DNA from: Bradyrhizobium sp. 4
Lineage (GTDB): Bacteria > Pseudomonadota > Alphaproteobacteria > Rhizobiales > Xanthobacteraceae
Reading direction: 5' to 3'
NCBI RefSeq assembly: GCF_023100905.1
Contig: NZ_CP064686.1
Span: 5,208,001 to 5,272,000, forward strand
DNA: 64,000 nt
In this document: piece by piece, positions 50,514 through 58,884 of the stretch
How positions within the stretch are numbered: position 1 is the stretch's first letter
Layout: each line of letters opens with the position of its first letter
Translations under genes and position numbers: made by a program
Notes under the pieces: generated by a model
The model's database searches: none
What the model saw: the letters and a program-made list of their open reading frames with translations, nothing else
What the model was told of the DNA's origin: nothing

Positions 50514-50580
50514 GCGTTTTGTTGAAGTCGAGAATACCGCTTCGCGGGAAGAAAACCCGTCAAAACAAAAGACTAGAGCA
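50514..50580. repeat. Short dispersed repeat
   Basis: The text agcgttttg...gaagaaaacccgtcaaaac... follows the ferredoxin gene's upstream region and is a degenerate copy of the element at 25496-25546. It is non-coding. Confidence 0.5.
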
Positions 50581-50599
50581 GGGGTCTGGCCCTGACGCC

Positions 50600-50974
50600 C
50601 TAAGGGTTGAGGATTGCCTCGATGGCGACGCGCGCCTCGGTCACCGCCTCTTTCAGCGCGGCGAAGGCGTGAGGCCGGCCCTGGCCGGTCTGAATCGCAG
50701 TCTCCAGGCTGGCTGCGGCATCCGCCACCGCAAAGGCGCCGATCCCGCGCGCCGAGCCCTTGAGCTTGTGGGCGAGTGCGCCAGCCTCGGCCGGCAGCGC
50801 TGCCATTGCCGCGATCAAGCGCACCGCCTGCTCGGCAAACATCGTCAGCACTTCCTGTTCCAGCTCGGAATCACCGAGGGTCATGCGGGAGAGATGATCG
50901 AGGTCGAGCGGGCTGTCGATGGGTGCAAGCGGGGGCGAGGGCATCCAGTCCATCCGTCGCAGTTCAGGCATCAT
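50600..50974 (-). CDS. Histidine phosphotransfer (Hpt) protein
   Basis: The 124-residue protein is one Hpt four-helix domain: LSRMTLGDSELEQEVLTMFAEQ, then the phosphorylated His 69 in ALAHKLKGSARGIGA, followed by ADAAASLETAI and AFAALKEAVTEARVAIEAIL. It passes phosphate between a hybrid kinase and a response regulator; no kinase lies beside it. It is divergent from the growth-pole-ring-like gene, with a CtrA box in the 396-base gap. It is not ChpT, which is about twice as long and dimeric. Confidence 0.88.
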   Translation of the reverse strand: MMPELRRMDWMPSPPLAPIDSPLDLDHLSRMTLGDSELEQEVLTMFAEQAVRLIAAMAALPAEAGALAHKLKGSARGIGAFAVADAAASLETAIQTGQGRPHAFAALKEAVTEARVAIEAILNP

Positions 50975-51177
50975 GGCGCAGGCCCCGGCATCGCGCGATG
51001 TCCGCCGGTCCGGCGGTCAAGTTCCCTCCACCCAAGCACGGAAATGGTTAACGAAATGTTCCGGCCGTTTTGCGCAAATCTGCCTGTTTATTGACGAAAA
51101 GTTGCCGCAATCCGCCGAGTTCGGTGGAGAATTGTATTTATTGCTAAGGCCTTACGGCGCGTTCCTGTTAACGATGA

Positions 51178-51192
51178 TTAAGAATGTCTTAA
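51178..51192. promoter_or_regulatory. Perfect CtrA-type box, TTAA-N7-TTAA
   Basis: TTAAGAATGTCTTAA matches the CtrA consensus; a third TTAA at 51168-51171 precedes it by six bases. It lies 179 nt upstream of the 1880-residue repeat protein and about 200 nt upstream of the divergent hpt gene. Nothing else in the 50975-51370 gap is supported as a feature. Confidence 0.6.
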
Positions 51193-51370
51193 TCGCGGGC
51201 ATTTCATTCGCGACGCTCTGCCAATAGGATGTTGGAGAAATTGGCGGACAAGCCGTCCGGGTGGGGATGGCTCGGAGATCCGCGCAAGCGGCATGATCCG
51301 GACTGTGGGCTTGCGTAGCGCGCAGAGCTCGCGGGGGGACGCGTACAAGTAACGAGGGCTCGGACTGAAC

Positions 51371-54300
51371 ATGGCAAACACTCCGAAAAAGGTCAAAGAC
51401 CCCACAGAAGATGCGCTTTCTGCAATCCAGGAAGCCCTGAACATCAGCGACACGGCCGCGGACACCAGCCGCAACGCATCGATGCGCAGCGAAACGTCGC
51501 CCCCCGTCGCGCCACCGGCTCCCCCGATGTTCGACGAACCGAGCTTCGACGCGCGCCCCGCCGCGAACGAACGCGCGATGTTCGACCAGGTCGAGGAGCC
51601 GCGCTCCTCGCGCCGCGCCGCCAATGACGACCGTGCGACGATCGGCCAGCTCTTGCAGACGTTGCAGACGGGACGCCCGACCCGCAACATCTACACCGGC
51701 GCGACAATCTTCACCGTCATCTGGCTGGCGGCCTGCGCCGCGCTGACGGTCGGCTTCCTGCCTTCGATCCAGGCGGCGATGGGCCAGAGCGGCGGCGTGT
51801 TGGCCATTGCCGGCCTTGTCACGATGTTCTTCGCGCCGATCATGCTGTTCTTCTTCCTGGCGAGCCTCGTCTGGCGCGGCCAGCAAATGAGCTCGGTCGC
51901 GCAGGCTATGGCCCAGGTTGCGATCCGCTTCTCCGAGCCGGAAGGCTCGGCTTCGGATTCCATGGTGACCGTCGGCCAGGCGATCCGCCGCGAGGTTGCG
52001 GCGATGGGCGACGGCATCGAGCGCGCCATCGCGCGCGCCGGCGAACTCGAGACGCTGGTCGCCAACGAGGTCGCGGCGCTCGAACGCGCCTATTCCGACA
52101 ACGAAGTGCGCATCCGCGCCCTGCTCCAGGACATCGCACATCAGCGCGACAATCTGGTCGGCCAGGCCGAGCAGGTCCGCAGCGCCATCTCCGGCGTGCA
52201 GATCGATTTGCGCCATGACATCGCGCTGATCTCGGACGCGATCGCCTCGCGCGTCGACGAGGTCGCCAAGTCCATCACCGGCGCGCTCGAAGAGCGCGGC
52301 GCCCACATCACCGGTGCGCTCAGCAACGCCGGCGACAACATGATCCTCGCGCTCGGCGAGCGCGGCGGCGACCTGCTCGACCGTCTCGAGGAGGCCAGCA
52401 ACGAGACCACGCGCGCCGTGCTCGACGCCAGCGAGCGGCTGACCACCAGCCTCAATTTCAAGACCGGCCACGTTCACGACGAGTTCGTCGATCTCGCCGA
52501 CCGCGTCCACGAAATGCTCAACGAGCGCATCGACCGCATCACCGGCGAGTTCGAGCAGCGCTCCGCCGCGATCGTTGACGGCATCTCCGAGCGCACCGAG
52601 CAGGTGCACGACAGCCTGAAGAATTCGTCGGACTCGCTGCTGCTCGAGCTCGAGCTGCGCTCCAACGACCTCTCCGCCAAGATCGACGACGCTGGCAACC
52701 GCCTCGCCGGCCACATCATGACCTCCGGCGACAAGGCGAGCGAAGCGCTCGACGCCACCGTCAACACGCTGGTCGCCAAGGTCGTCAGCCAGACCGAGAC
52801 CGCGCACGACTCGCTGTCGCTGCAGATGAGCGCCTTCGACGAGCTGGTGAAGAACCAGGGCACCGAGCTGGTCGAGAAGTTCGCCCGCGACTCCGGCACG
52901 CTGGGCGCGCTGATCACCCGCCACATCTCCGAGTTCGACCGCACCGTGAAGACCTTCGGCGGCGAGATCGTCGATCGGATGGGCCAGCGCACGCAGGACA
53001 TCCATGAGTCGCTGAAGACCTATGTCGACAATTTCGACACCCGCTTCACCTCCAACGGCGGCGCGATCACGGCTGTGCTCGACCAGCGCCTGGTGCAGTT
53101 CGAGACCACGATCGGCGAACGTGTCAGCAACCTCGACGCCTCGCTGAACGGCAAGATCTCCAGCCTCGATTCTACGATCGACGGTCACATCAAGACCTTC
53201 GACGAGCAGCTCGTCGGCCGCGTCGCCGCGCTCGAACAGTCGTTCGATACCCGCGCGAAGTCGGTCACCGAGACCATCGACGGACGGCTCAACACCCTCG
53301 CCTCGTCGCTGACCGACGGTGCCGCGCAGGCGATCCAGTCGATCGACTCCCGCCTCACCCACCTCACGACCTCGCTGACCGATGGCGCATCGCAGACCAT
53401 CCAGTCGATCGACACGCGCCTCACGCATCTGACGACGACCCTCACCGGCGGCGCGTCGCAGGCGCTCGAATCCATCGACACGCGCCTCACCTACCTGACC
53501 ACCGCGGTGACGAACGGCGCCTCGCAGGCCGTGCAGTCGATCGATACCCGCCTCACCCTCCTGACCTCGACGCTCACGGACGGCACCGCGCAGGCGATCG
53601 AGGCGGTCGACCGCCGCATCACCGGCGTCACCGAGATCATCGACGGCCGCAGCATGCACCTGACCGACACCGTCACGGCGCGGTTCCAGGAGATCCAGCA
53701 GGCCATCGAGACCAAGGTCGGCTCGGTCGCGAGCGACATCGACGTGCGCGTGGCGCAGTTCGAGGACCTGCTCGGCTCGCGCGTCGAGGCCGTCGCCGGC
53801 CGCATCGAGAGCAGCGGACGCCAGGCCAGCGAGGACATGATGTCCCGCGCCGAGATGATCTCGACCGCGATCCGCTCGCATGTCGAGGACGCCGAGCGCT
53901 CGCTCACCAATCTCGTGGTCAACACCAGCGAGACCATCCAGACCGGTGCGCGCACCGCGCAGCAGTCGCTGATGACAGTTTCCTCCGACGTCAACGCCCA
54001 GCTCAAAATGACCTCCGCCGAGGTCGAGCGCGCGCTGACCGCTGTCGGCACCGGTGCCGCGAACTCGATCCTGACCAGCGCCCGCGAAGCGCAGTCGACG
54101 CTGGTCGCCGCGTCGGGCGATGCCTCCAACCAGATCAAGGGGCTCGCGGCCGACGTCGAACGGACGCTGTCGTCGGCAGGCTCGGCGACCGCCGCCTCGA
54201 TCCTGGCCGGTGCCCGCGAGGTGCAGACCACGCTCGTCACGGCGTCCTCGGACGCGGCCAATCACGTCAAGACCCTCACCGCCGACGTGCAGCGCTCGCT

Positions 54301-57013
54301 GTCCATGGCCGGCACCACCACGGCGGAATCGATCACCGCCGGCGCCCGCGATGCGCAGAGCACGCTGATCGCGGCCTCGAGTGAGACCGCCAACCAGATC
54401 AAGGCGCTGTCCTCGGACGTGCAGCGCTCGCTCTCGATGGCTGGCACCGCGACGGCAGAGACCATCATGACCGGCGCCCGCGAAGCCCAGAGCACGCTCG
54501 TCAACGCGTCCTCGGATGCGGCGAGCCAGGTCAAGTCTCTCGCCGCCGAAGTTCATCGCTCGCTCTCGCAGGTCGGTCAGTCGACCGCCGAGACGATCAC
54601 GACCAGCGCCCGCGATGCCCAGAGCACCCTGCTGGCGGTCTCCGCCGAACAGACCGGCCAGGTTCGTTCGCTGGCGGCCGAGATGCAGCGCGCGCTGGCG
54701 ACCGCCGGCGGCGCGACCATCGAGGCGCTCACGAGCGGCGTACGCGAAGCCCAGGGCACGCTGATCTCCGCCTCGACGGACGCTGCAAGCCAGATCAAGT
54801 CGCTGACCATCGACATCGAGCGCACGCTGACCTCGGTCGGCGCCGACACCGCCTCGACCATCCTCAACAGCGCGCGTGAGGCGCAGACCTCGCTGACCTC
54901 GACCTCGGCGGATGCCGCAAGCCAGATCCGCACGATCTCGAGCGAGATCGAGCGTACGCTGAGCACGGCCACCGCGAACGCGACCAACGACATCCAGACC
55001 AGCGCACTCAACGCCCAGAACGCGTTGATCAACGCTTCCAACGAGGCGAGCTCGCGCGTCAAGTCGAGCTCGGCCGATGTCGAGCGCTCGGTGCTCGCCG
55101 CCAGCAGCAGCTTCGGCCAGGCCATGACCGGCAAGACCGACGAGATCGTCACCTACGTGCAGCAGCAGTCCGACCGTCTCGCCAACATGATCGACGCCAA
55201 GCGCGGCTCGCTCGTGGACGCGATCGGCTCGAAGACCAGCCAGCTCACGCTCGACATCGACCGCGTCACGTCCGACGCGCTGAAGTCGATCGAGACGCGC
55301 GGCCACGCGTTCTCCCAGACCATGATGGGCAACGGCTCCGAGGTGGCGCGGACCATCAACTCGGCGAGCGAGATGGCGACCGGTGCCGTCAACAAGTCGC
55401 TCAAGGATCTCGAGCAGGCCTCCCGCGCGGCGATCGACCAGTCGCGCCAGGTCTCGATCGCGGCCGTCACCGAGATGCAGGAGACCAGCAAGATCCTGCG
55501 CACCGACACGGTCGCCCTGTTCGAGCGCCTGCGCGAAGGCAACATCCTGCTCCAGGAGGTGCTGACCGGTGCGCACGACAACCTCAACTCGCTCGAGCGG
55601 GCGCTGGTGACGCGCGTCGCCGACTTCGTCTCGGCGATGAACGACGTCACCTCGCGCAACGGCGCTGCGACGCAGAACCTGGAAGACCAGCTCAACGTCT
55701 TCAACAGCAAGACCACGCGGGCACTCCAGGATCTCGGCGAGTTGTCGACCCAGTTCGACGCGCACGGCAAGGCACTGGTCGAGGCCGCGCAGGTCGTCGA
55801 GCAGAGCAACAAGAACACCACCGCCTCGCTCGCCGAACGCAAGGAGGCGCTGGAATCGCTCGTCACCACGATCGACCTGCGCACCGCCGATCTCGACCAG
55901 CGCCTGTCGCGCTTCACCGGCCTGCTCGATGAATCGCTGGCGGCCGCCGAAGAGCGTGCCCGCGACATCGCCCGCGTCGTCGCCGAGACCGCCGGCGCCG
56001 GTTCCGCCGCGATCACCCGCCAGTTCGAGGCGGTGCGGTCGGCCTCCGAAGAGGAGCACCGGCAGACCGTCGAGGCCATGCACGACATCTACCGCCAGAC
56101 CACCGACGAGGCGGATGCGATGTTCAAGCAGTCGACGGAGAAGTTCACCAACCTCGTCTCCAGCATGAAGCAGATGGCGTTCGAGATGCACAACGAGCTC
56201 GAAGCCACCCGCAACGAGCTGCGCCGCGGCGTGCTCGAGATGCCGCAGGAGGCCGCCGAGAGCACTGCGCAGATGCGCAAGGTGATCGTCGACCAGATCG
56301 AGGCCCTCGCCGAGCTCAACCGCATCGTGGCCCAGCACGGACGTGGTCTCGACGTCTCCACGACGGGCCGCGCCAGCGTGCAGCGGCAGGAAGAGCCGAT
56401 GCTGGCGGCCGTCGGCGCGCGCAGCACCGAGACGCGCATGCGCGAGAGCGCCAGCGCCTCGACGCTGCCGCCGCCGGACCTCGGCATGCCGGCCTCCTCG
56501 CGCCGCACCGAAGCGCCGCCGGTGGCGCCGGCCGGCAACGACCAGGGCCGTGACGGCTGGCTGTCGGACCTCTTGAGCCGCACGGACGCCAACCAGAGTG
56601 CGCCTACCGGACGTGAGCCGCAGCGCGGCCGCCAGGCTGCACCGGCTCCGCAGCCGCAGGCTCCGCAAGCTGGCGGCAATCCGCTGGAATCCTTGTCGCT
56701 CGACATCGGCCGGCTGATGGACCGCAACCTCGCCTCCGAGATGTGGGACCGCTACCAGCGCGGCGAGAACAAGGCCTTCACCAAGCGCCTCTACACGCCC
56801 GCCGGCCAGAAGGCCTTTGACGAGGTCGCCCGCAAGTATCGCTCCGACCGCAACTTCAAGGCCACGGTCGACCGCTATGTCGCCGAGTTCGAACGCCTGC
56901 TCGACGAAGTCGCCCGCGACGGCCGCGGCCCGCAGGAGCTGCGCAACCACCTGACCTCCGAGACCGGACTGGTGTACACACTGCTCGCGCACGCAGCGGG
57001 CCGGCTGGGGTAA
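51371..57013 (+). CDS. Giant membrane-anchored apolipoprotein-like repeat protein, growth-pole ring (GPR/RgsE) candidate
   Basis: This 1880-residue protein has a disordered Pro-rich head (1-100), two transmembrane helices (about 109-131 and 141-167), then about 1,300 residues of amphipathic helix. Within this lie five 22-residue repeats (starting IDxRLTxLT) and nine 44-residue repeats (AREAQSTLxxAS...). Both periods are multiples of the 11-residue unit of apolipoprotein A1/A4/E. A Pro/Gln-rich linker near 1680-1770 precedes a conserved C-terminal domain (DIGRLMDRNLASEMWDRYQRGENKAF to the end). The plan matches the roughly 226-kDa growth-pole ring protein of Agrobacterium and RgsE of Sinorhizobium, needed for polar growth. 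Orthology is inferred from architecture and size. A terminator follows and a CtrA-type box precedes it. Confidence 0.8.
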   Translation: MANTPKKVKDPTEDALSAIQEALNISDTAADTSRNASMRSETSPPVAPPAPPMFDEPSFDARPAANERAMFDQVEEPRSSRRAANDDRATIGQLLQTLQTGRPTRNIYTGATIFTVIWLAACAALTVGFLPSIQAAMGQSGGVLAIAGLVTMFFAPIMLFFFLASLVWRGQQMSSVAQAMAQVAIRFSEPEGSASDSMVTVGQAIRREVAAMGDGIERAIARAGELETLVANEVAALERAYSDNEVRIRALLQDIAHQRDNLVGQAEQVRSAISGVQIDLRHDIALISDAIASRVDEVAKSITGALEERGAHITGALSNAGDNMILALGERGGDLLDRLEEASNETTRAVLDASERLTTSLNFKTGHVHDEFVDLADRVHEMLNERIDRITGEFEQRSAAIVDGISERTEQVHDSLKNSSDSLLLELELRSNDLSAKIDDAGNRLAGHIMTSGDKASEALDATVNTLVAKVVSQTETAHDSLSLQMSAFDELVKNQGTELVEKFARDSGTLGALITRHISEFDRTVKTFGGEIVDRMGQRTQDIHESLKTYVDNFDTRFTSNGGAITAVLDQRLVQFETTIGERVSNLDASLNGKISSLDSTIDGHIKTFDEQLVGRVAALEQSFDTRAKSVTETIDGRLNTLASSLTDGAAQAIQSIDSRLTHLTTSLTDGASQTIQSIDTRLTHLTTTLTGGASQALESIDTRLTYLTTAVTNGASQAVQSIDTRLTLLTSTLTDGTAQAIEAVDRRITGVTEIIDGRSMHLTDTVTARFQEIQQAIETKVGSVASDIDVRVAQFEDLLGSRVEAVAGRIESSGRQASEDMMSRAEMISTAIRSHVEDAERSLTNLVVNTSETIQTGARTAQQSLMTVSSDVNAQLKMTSAEVERALTAVGTGAANSILTSAREAQSTLVAASGDASNQIKGLAADVERTLSSAGSATAASILAGAREVQTTLVTASSDAANHVKTLTADVQRSLSMAGTTTAESITAGARDAQSTLIAASSETANQIKALSSDVQRSLSMAGTATAETIMTGAREAQSTLVNASSDAASQVKSLAAEVHRSLSQVGQSTAETITTSARDAQSTLLAVSAEQTGQVRSLAAEMQRALATAGGATIEALTSGVREAQGTLISASTDAASQIKSLTIDIERTLTSVGADTASTILNSAREAQTSLTSTSADAASQIRTISSEIERTLSTATANATNDIQTSALNAQNALINASNEASSRVKSSSADVERSVLAASSSFGQAMTGKTDEIVTYVQQQSDRLANMIDAKRGSLVDAIGSKTSQLTLDIDRVTSDALKSIETRGHAFSQTMMGNGSEVARTINSASEMATGAVNKSLKDLEQASRAAIDQSRQVSIAAVTEMQETSKILRTDTVALFERLREGNILLQEVLTGAHDNLNSLERALVTRVADFVSAMNDVTSRNGAATQNLEDQLNVFNSKTTRALQDLGELSTQFDAHGKALVEAAQVVEQSNKNTTASLAERKEALESLVTTIDLRTADLDQRLSRFTGLLDESLAAAEERARDIARVVAETAGAGSAAITRQFEAVRSASEEEHRQTVEAMHDIYRQTTDEADAMFKQSTEKFTNLVSSMKQMAFEMHNELEATRNELRRGVLEMPQEAAESTAQMRKVIVDQIEALAELNRIVAQHGRGLDVSTTGRASVQRQEEPMLAAVGARSTETRMRESASASTLPPPDLGMPASSRRTEAPPVAPAGNDQGRDGWLSDLLSRTDANQSAPTGREPQRGRQAAPAPQPQAPQAGGNPLESLSLDIGRLMDRNLASEMWDRYQRGENKAFTKRLYTPAGQKAFDEVARKYRSDRNFKATVDRYVAEFERLLDEVARDGRGPQELRNHLTSETGLVYTLLAHAAGRLG
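53273..53602 (+). repeat. Five tandem 66-bp (22-residue) repeats
   Basis: Consecutive units read TIDGRLNTLASSLTDG, SIDSRLTHLTTSLTDG, SIDTRLTHLTTTLTGG, SIDTRLTYLTTAVTNG and SIDTRLTLLTSTLTDG, each completed to 22 residues with AxQxIQ-type ends. They are exactly in register at 66 bp. Confidence 0.92.
53912..55099 (+). repeat. Nine tandem 132-bp (44-residue) repeats
   Basis: Units run in exact register from 53912 to 55099. Typical cores are SAREAQSTLVAASGDASNQ, GAREVQTTLVTASSDAANH, GARDAQSTLIAASSETANQ and GAREAQSTLVNASSDAASQ. The first unit (53912-54043) and last unit are the most divergent. Confidence 0.9.
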
Positions 57014-57044
57014 GCGGTTCGCAGCGATAGCGAACAGCGAATGA

Positions 57045-57076
57045 AAAACGGAGCCCTCGCGGGCTCCGTTTTGTTT
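57045..57076 (+). terminator. Rho-independent terminator of the giant protein gene
   Basis: aaaacggagccc and gggctccgtttt form a 12-bp perfect stem with loop tcgc, followed by gtttt. It lies 32 nt after the stop at 57013. Confidence 0.9.
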
Positions 57077-57098
57077 TGGGAATCGTTGCGCCTCTACT

Positions 57099-57184
57099 CG
57101 TCATTGCGAGGAGCTCTTGCGACGAAGCAATCCAGACTGCTTCTGCGAGGCAGTCTGGATTGCTTCGCTTCGCTCGCAATGACG
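57099..57184. repeat. REP-like palindrome
   Basis: The outer arms cgtcattgcgag and ctcgcaatgacg are complementary; the inner hairpin gaagcaatccagactgc / gcagtctggattgcttc (57124-57168) is 17 bp and perfect. It is related to 23555-23635 and lies between two convergent genes. Confidence 0.85.
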
Positions 57185-57212
57185 AAGGAGAGGGTCGAAT
57201 GCAACGCGCCTA

Positions 57213-58091
57213 CTACCGCCTGCGCTCCGGCACGGCGGGCTTCGGCGGCTCGGGCGGCGGTGGCGGCGCGGCTGGCGGCGCGTTGTTGCTGGCGCCGAAC
57301 AGGACGCGGGTCGGGTTGCGGTCGAAATTGTTGACGGCGCGGCTGATGTCGCCGAGCGTGCGGCGGCCGTCGGTCATCAATGCGCCGGAGCGCTTGTCGA
57401 AATCGTCGGCCAGTTCGCGGATCGACTTCACCGCCTGGAACAGCTCGCCGCCGTCCTTGCCGCCGGCCAGCGTGTTGAGGCCGAGCATGAGGCTGTCGGC
57501 CTTGAGCATGACGCCGTCGACCTTGGCCATCACGCCGTCGATCTTCTCCGAGTTGCGGGCGAGCGAGTTGGTGAAGGTCTCGAGATTCTTCAGCGAGTTC
57601 TTCACCGACTCCTGATTGTCGGCGACGATCTTGTTGATGTTCTGGAGCGTGCCGCGGATCGCCTCGGTGACGTCCTGAAGCTTGTTGGGATCGGCCGTCA
57701 GCGTCGGGATGCCGTCCTCGTCGAGCGGCGGCGACGGCGCGGCCTCCTCGCCGCCCTTGAGCGAGATCGCGGCGACGCCGGTCAGGCCCTGGAATTCGAG
57801 GCCGACCAGGGTGTCCTTGCGGATCGGAGCGTTGTTCTCGACCATGGCGAGTGCGACAACCCGCCGCGGGTTGTCGAGCTTCACCGAGACCACCTCGCCC
57901 ACCCTGATACCGTTGAAATTGACACTGCCGCCGTTGCGCAGGCCCGCGGCCGGGCCCTCGAACACGACGCGCAGGGGGCTGCGCTGCTTGGTCGTGTGCA
58001 ACGACTGAAACCACAGCACGAAGCCGATCGCGGCGGCGATCACCGCCAGCGTGAACGACCCGATCAGCACGTAATTTGCGCGCGTTTCCAT
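57213..58091 (-). CDS. mlaD: MlaD-type MCE lipid-binding protein
   Basis: This is the periplasmic MCE subunit of a phospholipid ABC transporter, anchored by one N-terminal helix (YVLIGSFTLAVIAAAIGFVLWF, residues 7-28). The MCE domain spans about 37-120: LRVVFEGPAAGLRNGGSVNFNGIRVGEVVSV and FQGLTGVAAISLKGG. A long helical region follows to residue 255, with a Pro-rich C-terminus, making it longer (292 residues) than E. coli MlaD (183). It is the third gene of the mlaE-mlaF-mlaD operon, 16 nt after mlaF. No mlaC is adjacent. Confidence 0.9.
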   Translation of the reverse strand: METRANYVLIGSFTLAVIAAAIGFVLWFQSLHTTKQRSPLRVVFEGPAAGLRNGGSVNFNGIRVGEVVSVKLDNPRRVVALAMVENNAPIRKDTLVGLEFQGLTGVAAISLKGGEEAAPSPPLDEDGIPTLTADPNKLQDVTEAIRGTLQNINKIVADNQESVKNSLKNLETFTNSLARNSEKIDGVMAKVDGVMLKADSLMLGLNTLAGGKDGGELFQAVKSIRELADDFDKRSGALMTDGRRTLGDISRAVNNFDRNPTRVLFGASNNAPPAAPPPPPEPPKPAVPERRR

Positions 58092-58107
58092 CAGCTACTC
58101 CGGCACC

Positions 58108-58884
58108 TCAGCCCATCACCGCGCGAGCGCGCTTGCCATGGAAATATTGCCTCAGCCAGGGATGCTGCGAGGCCTGCATGTCGGCGATCGACCCTGCCGC
58201 AATGATCTTACCGTTGCCTAAAACGGCGATGCGGTCACATGCTGTGTAAAGGCTATCGAGGTCGTGGGTTACCATGAAAACGGTCAGCCCCAAAGTCCGC
58301 TGCAGCGTCCTGACCAGCTCATCGAAGTCGCCGGCGCCGATCGGGTCCAGGCCCGAAGTCGGCTCGTCCAGGAAGACGAGATCCGGGTCGAGCGACAGCG
58401 CGCGCGCCAGGGCCACGCGCTTGATCATGCCGCCCGACAGTTCCGAGGGAAAGCGATCGGCCACTTCGGGCTTGAGACCCACCATGGTGAGCTTGGCGAT
58501 GGTGATCTCGTCCATCAGCCGTTGCGACACTCGCAGATATTCGCGCATCGGAAACTGGATGTTCTGCCGCACCGTGAGCGAGGAGAACAGCGCGCCCTGC
58601 TGAAACAGCACGCCCCAGCGCCGCTCCACGTTGCGACGCTGCGAGGTATTGGAGGCATCCAGGTCGACGCCGAACACCTCGATGCTGCCTGCGACCTTGG
58701 GCACGAGGCCGATGATCGTGCGTGTCAGCACGGACTTGCCCGCGCCGGAAGGGCCGACGAAGCCAAGAATCTCGCCGCGCCTGACGTCGAGGTCCAGCCC
58801 GTCGAGCACGCGCGTCGCGCCGAATTGCACGGTGATGTCGCGGACGCGAATGATCGGGTTCTGAATTTCGGGAGCCATCGTCAC
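58108..58884 (-). CDS. mlaF: MlaF-type ABC transporter ATP-binding protein
   Basis: The 258-residue ATPase has VRDITVQFGATRVLDGLDL, Walker A (FVGPSGAGKSVLTRTIIG), signature LSGGMIKRVALARALSLDPD, Walker B (LVFLDEPTSGLDPIGAGDFD) and the switch His (MVTHDLDSLY). LSGGMIKRVALARA is the form of the Mla family. It powers lipid transport between the membranes. Its ATG overlaps the mlaE stop by 4 nt, a sign of coupled translation. Confidence 0.95.
   Translation of the reverse strand: MTMAPEIQNPIIRVRDITVQFGATRVLDGLDLDVRRGEILGFVGPSGAGKSVLTRTIIGLVPKVAGSIEVFGVDLDASNTSQRRNVERRWGVLFQQGALFSSLTVRQNIQFPMREYLRVSQRLMDEITIAKLTMVGLKPEVADRFPSELSGGMIKRVALARALSLDPDLVFLDEPTSGLDPIGAGDFDELVRTLQRTLGLTVFMVTHDLDSLYTACDRIAVLGNGKIIAAGSIADMQASQHPWLRQYFHGKRARAVMG

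Noticed and set aside
53273..55099. CRISPR array from regular 66- and 132-bp periods
   Set aside because: The units are contiguous coding repeats with no unique spacers and keep one reading frame.
51152..56992. 1946-codon open frame on the minus strand, antisense to the giant repeat protein
   Set aside because: It arises from GC-rich codon bias: the antisense frame is free of stops but has composition without domains (Arg/Gly/Asp-rich), no ribosome site, and the plus-strand gene has clear TM helices and repeats.
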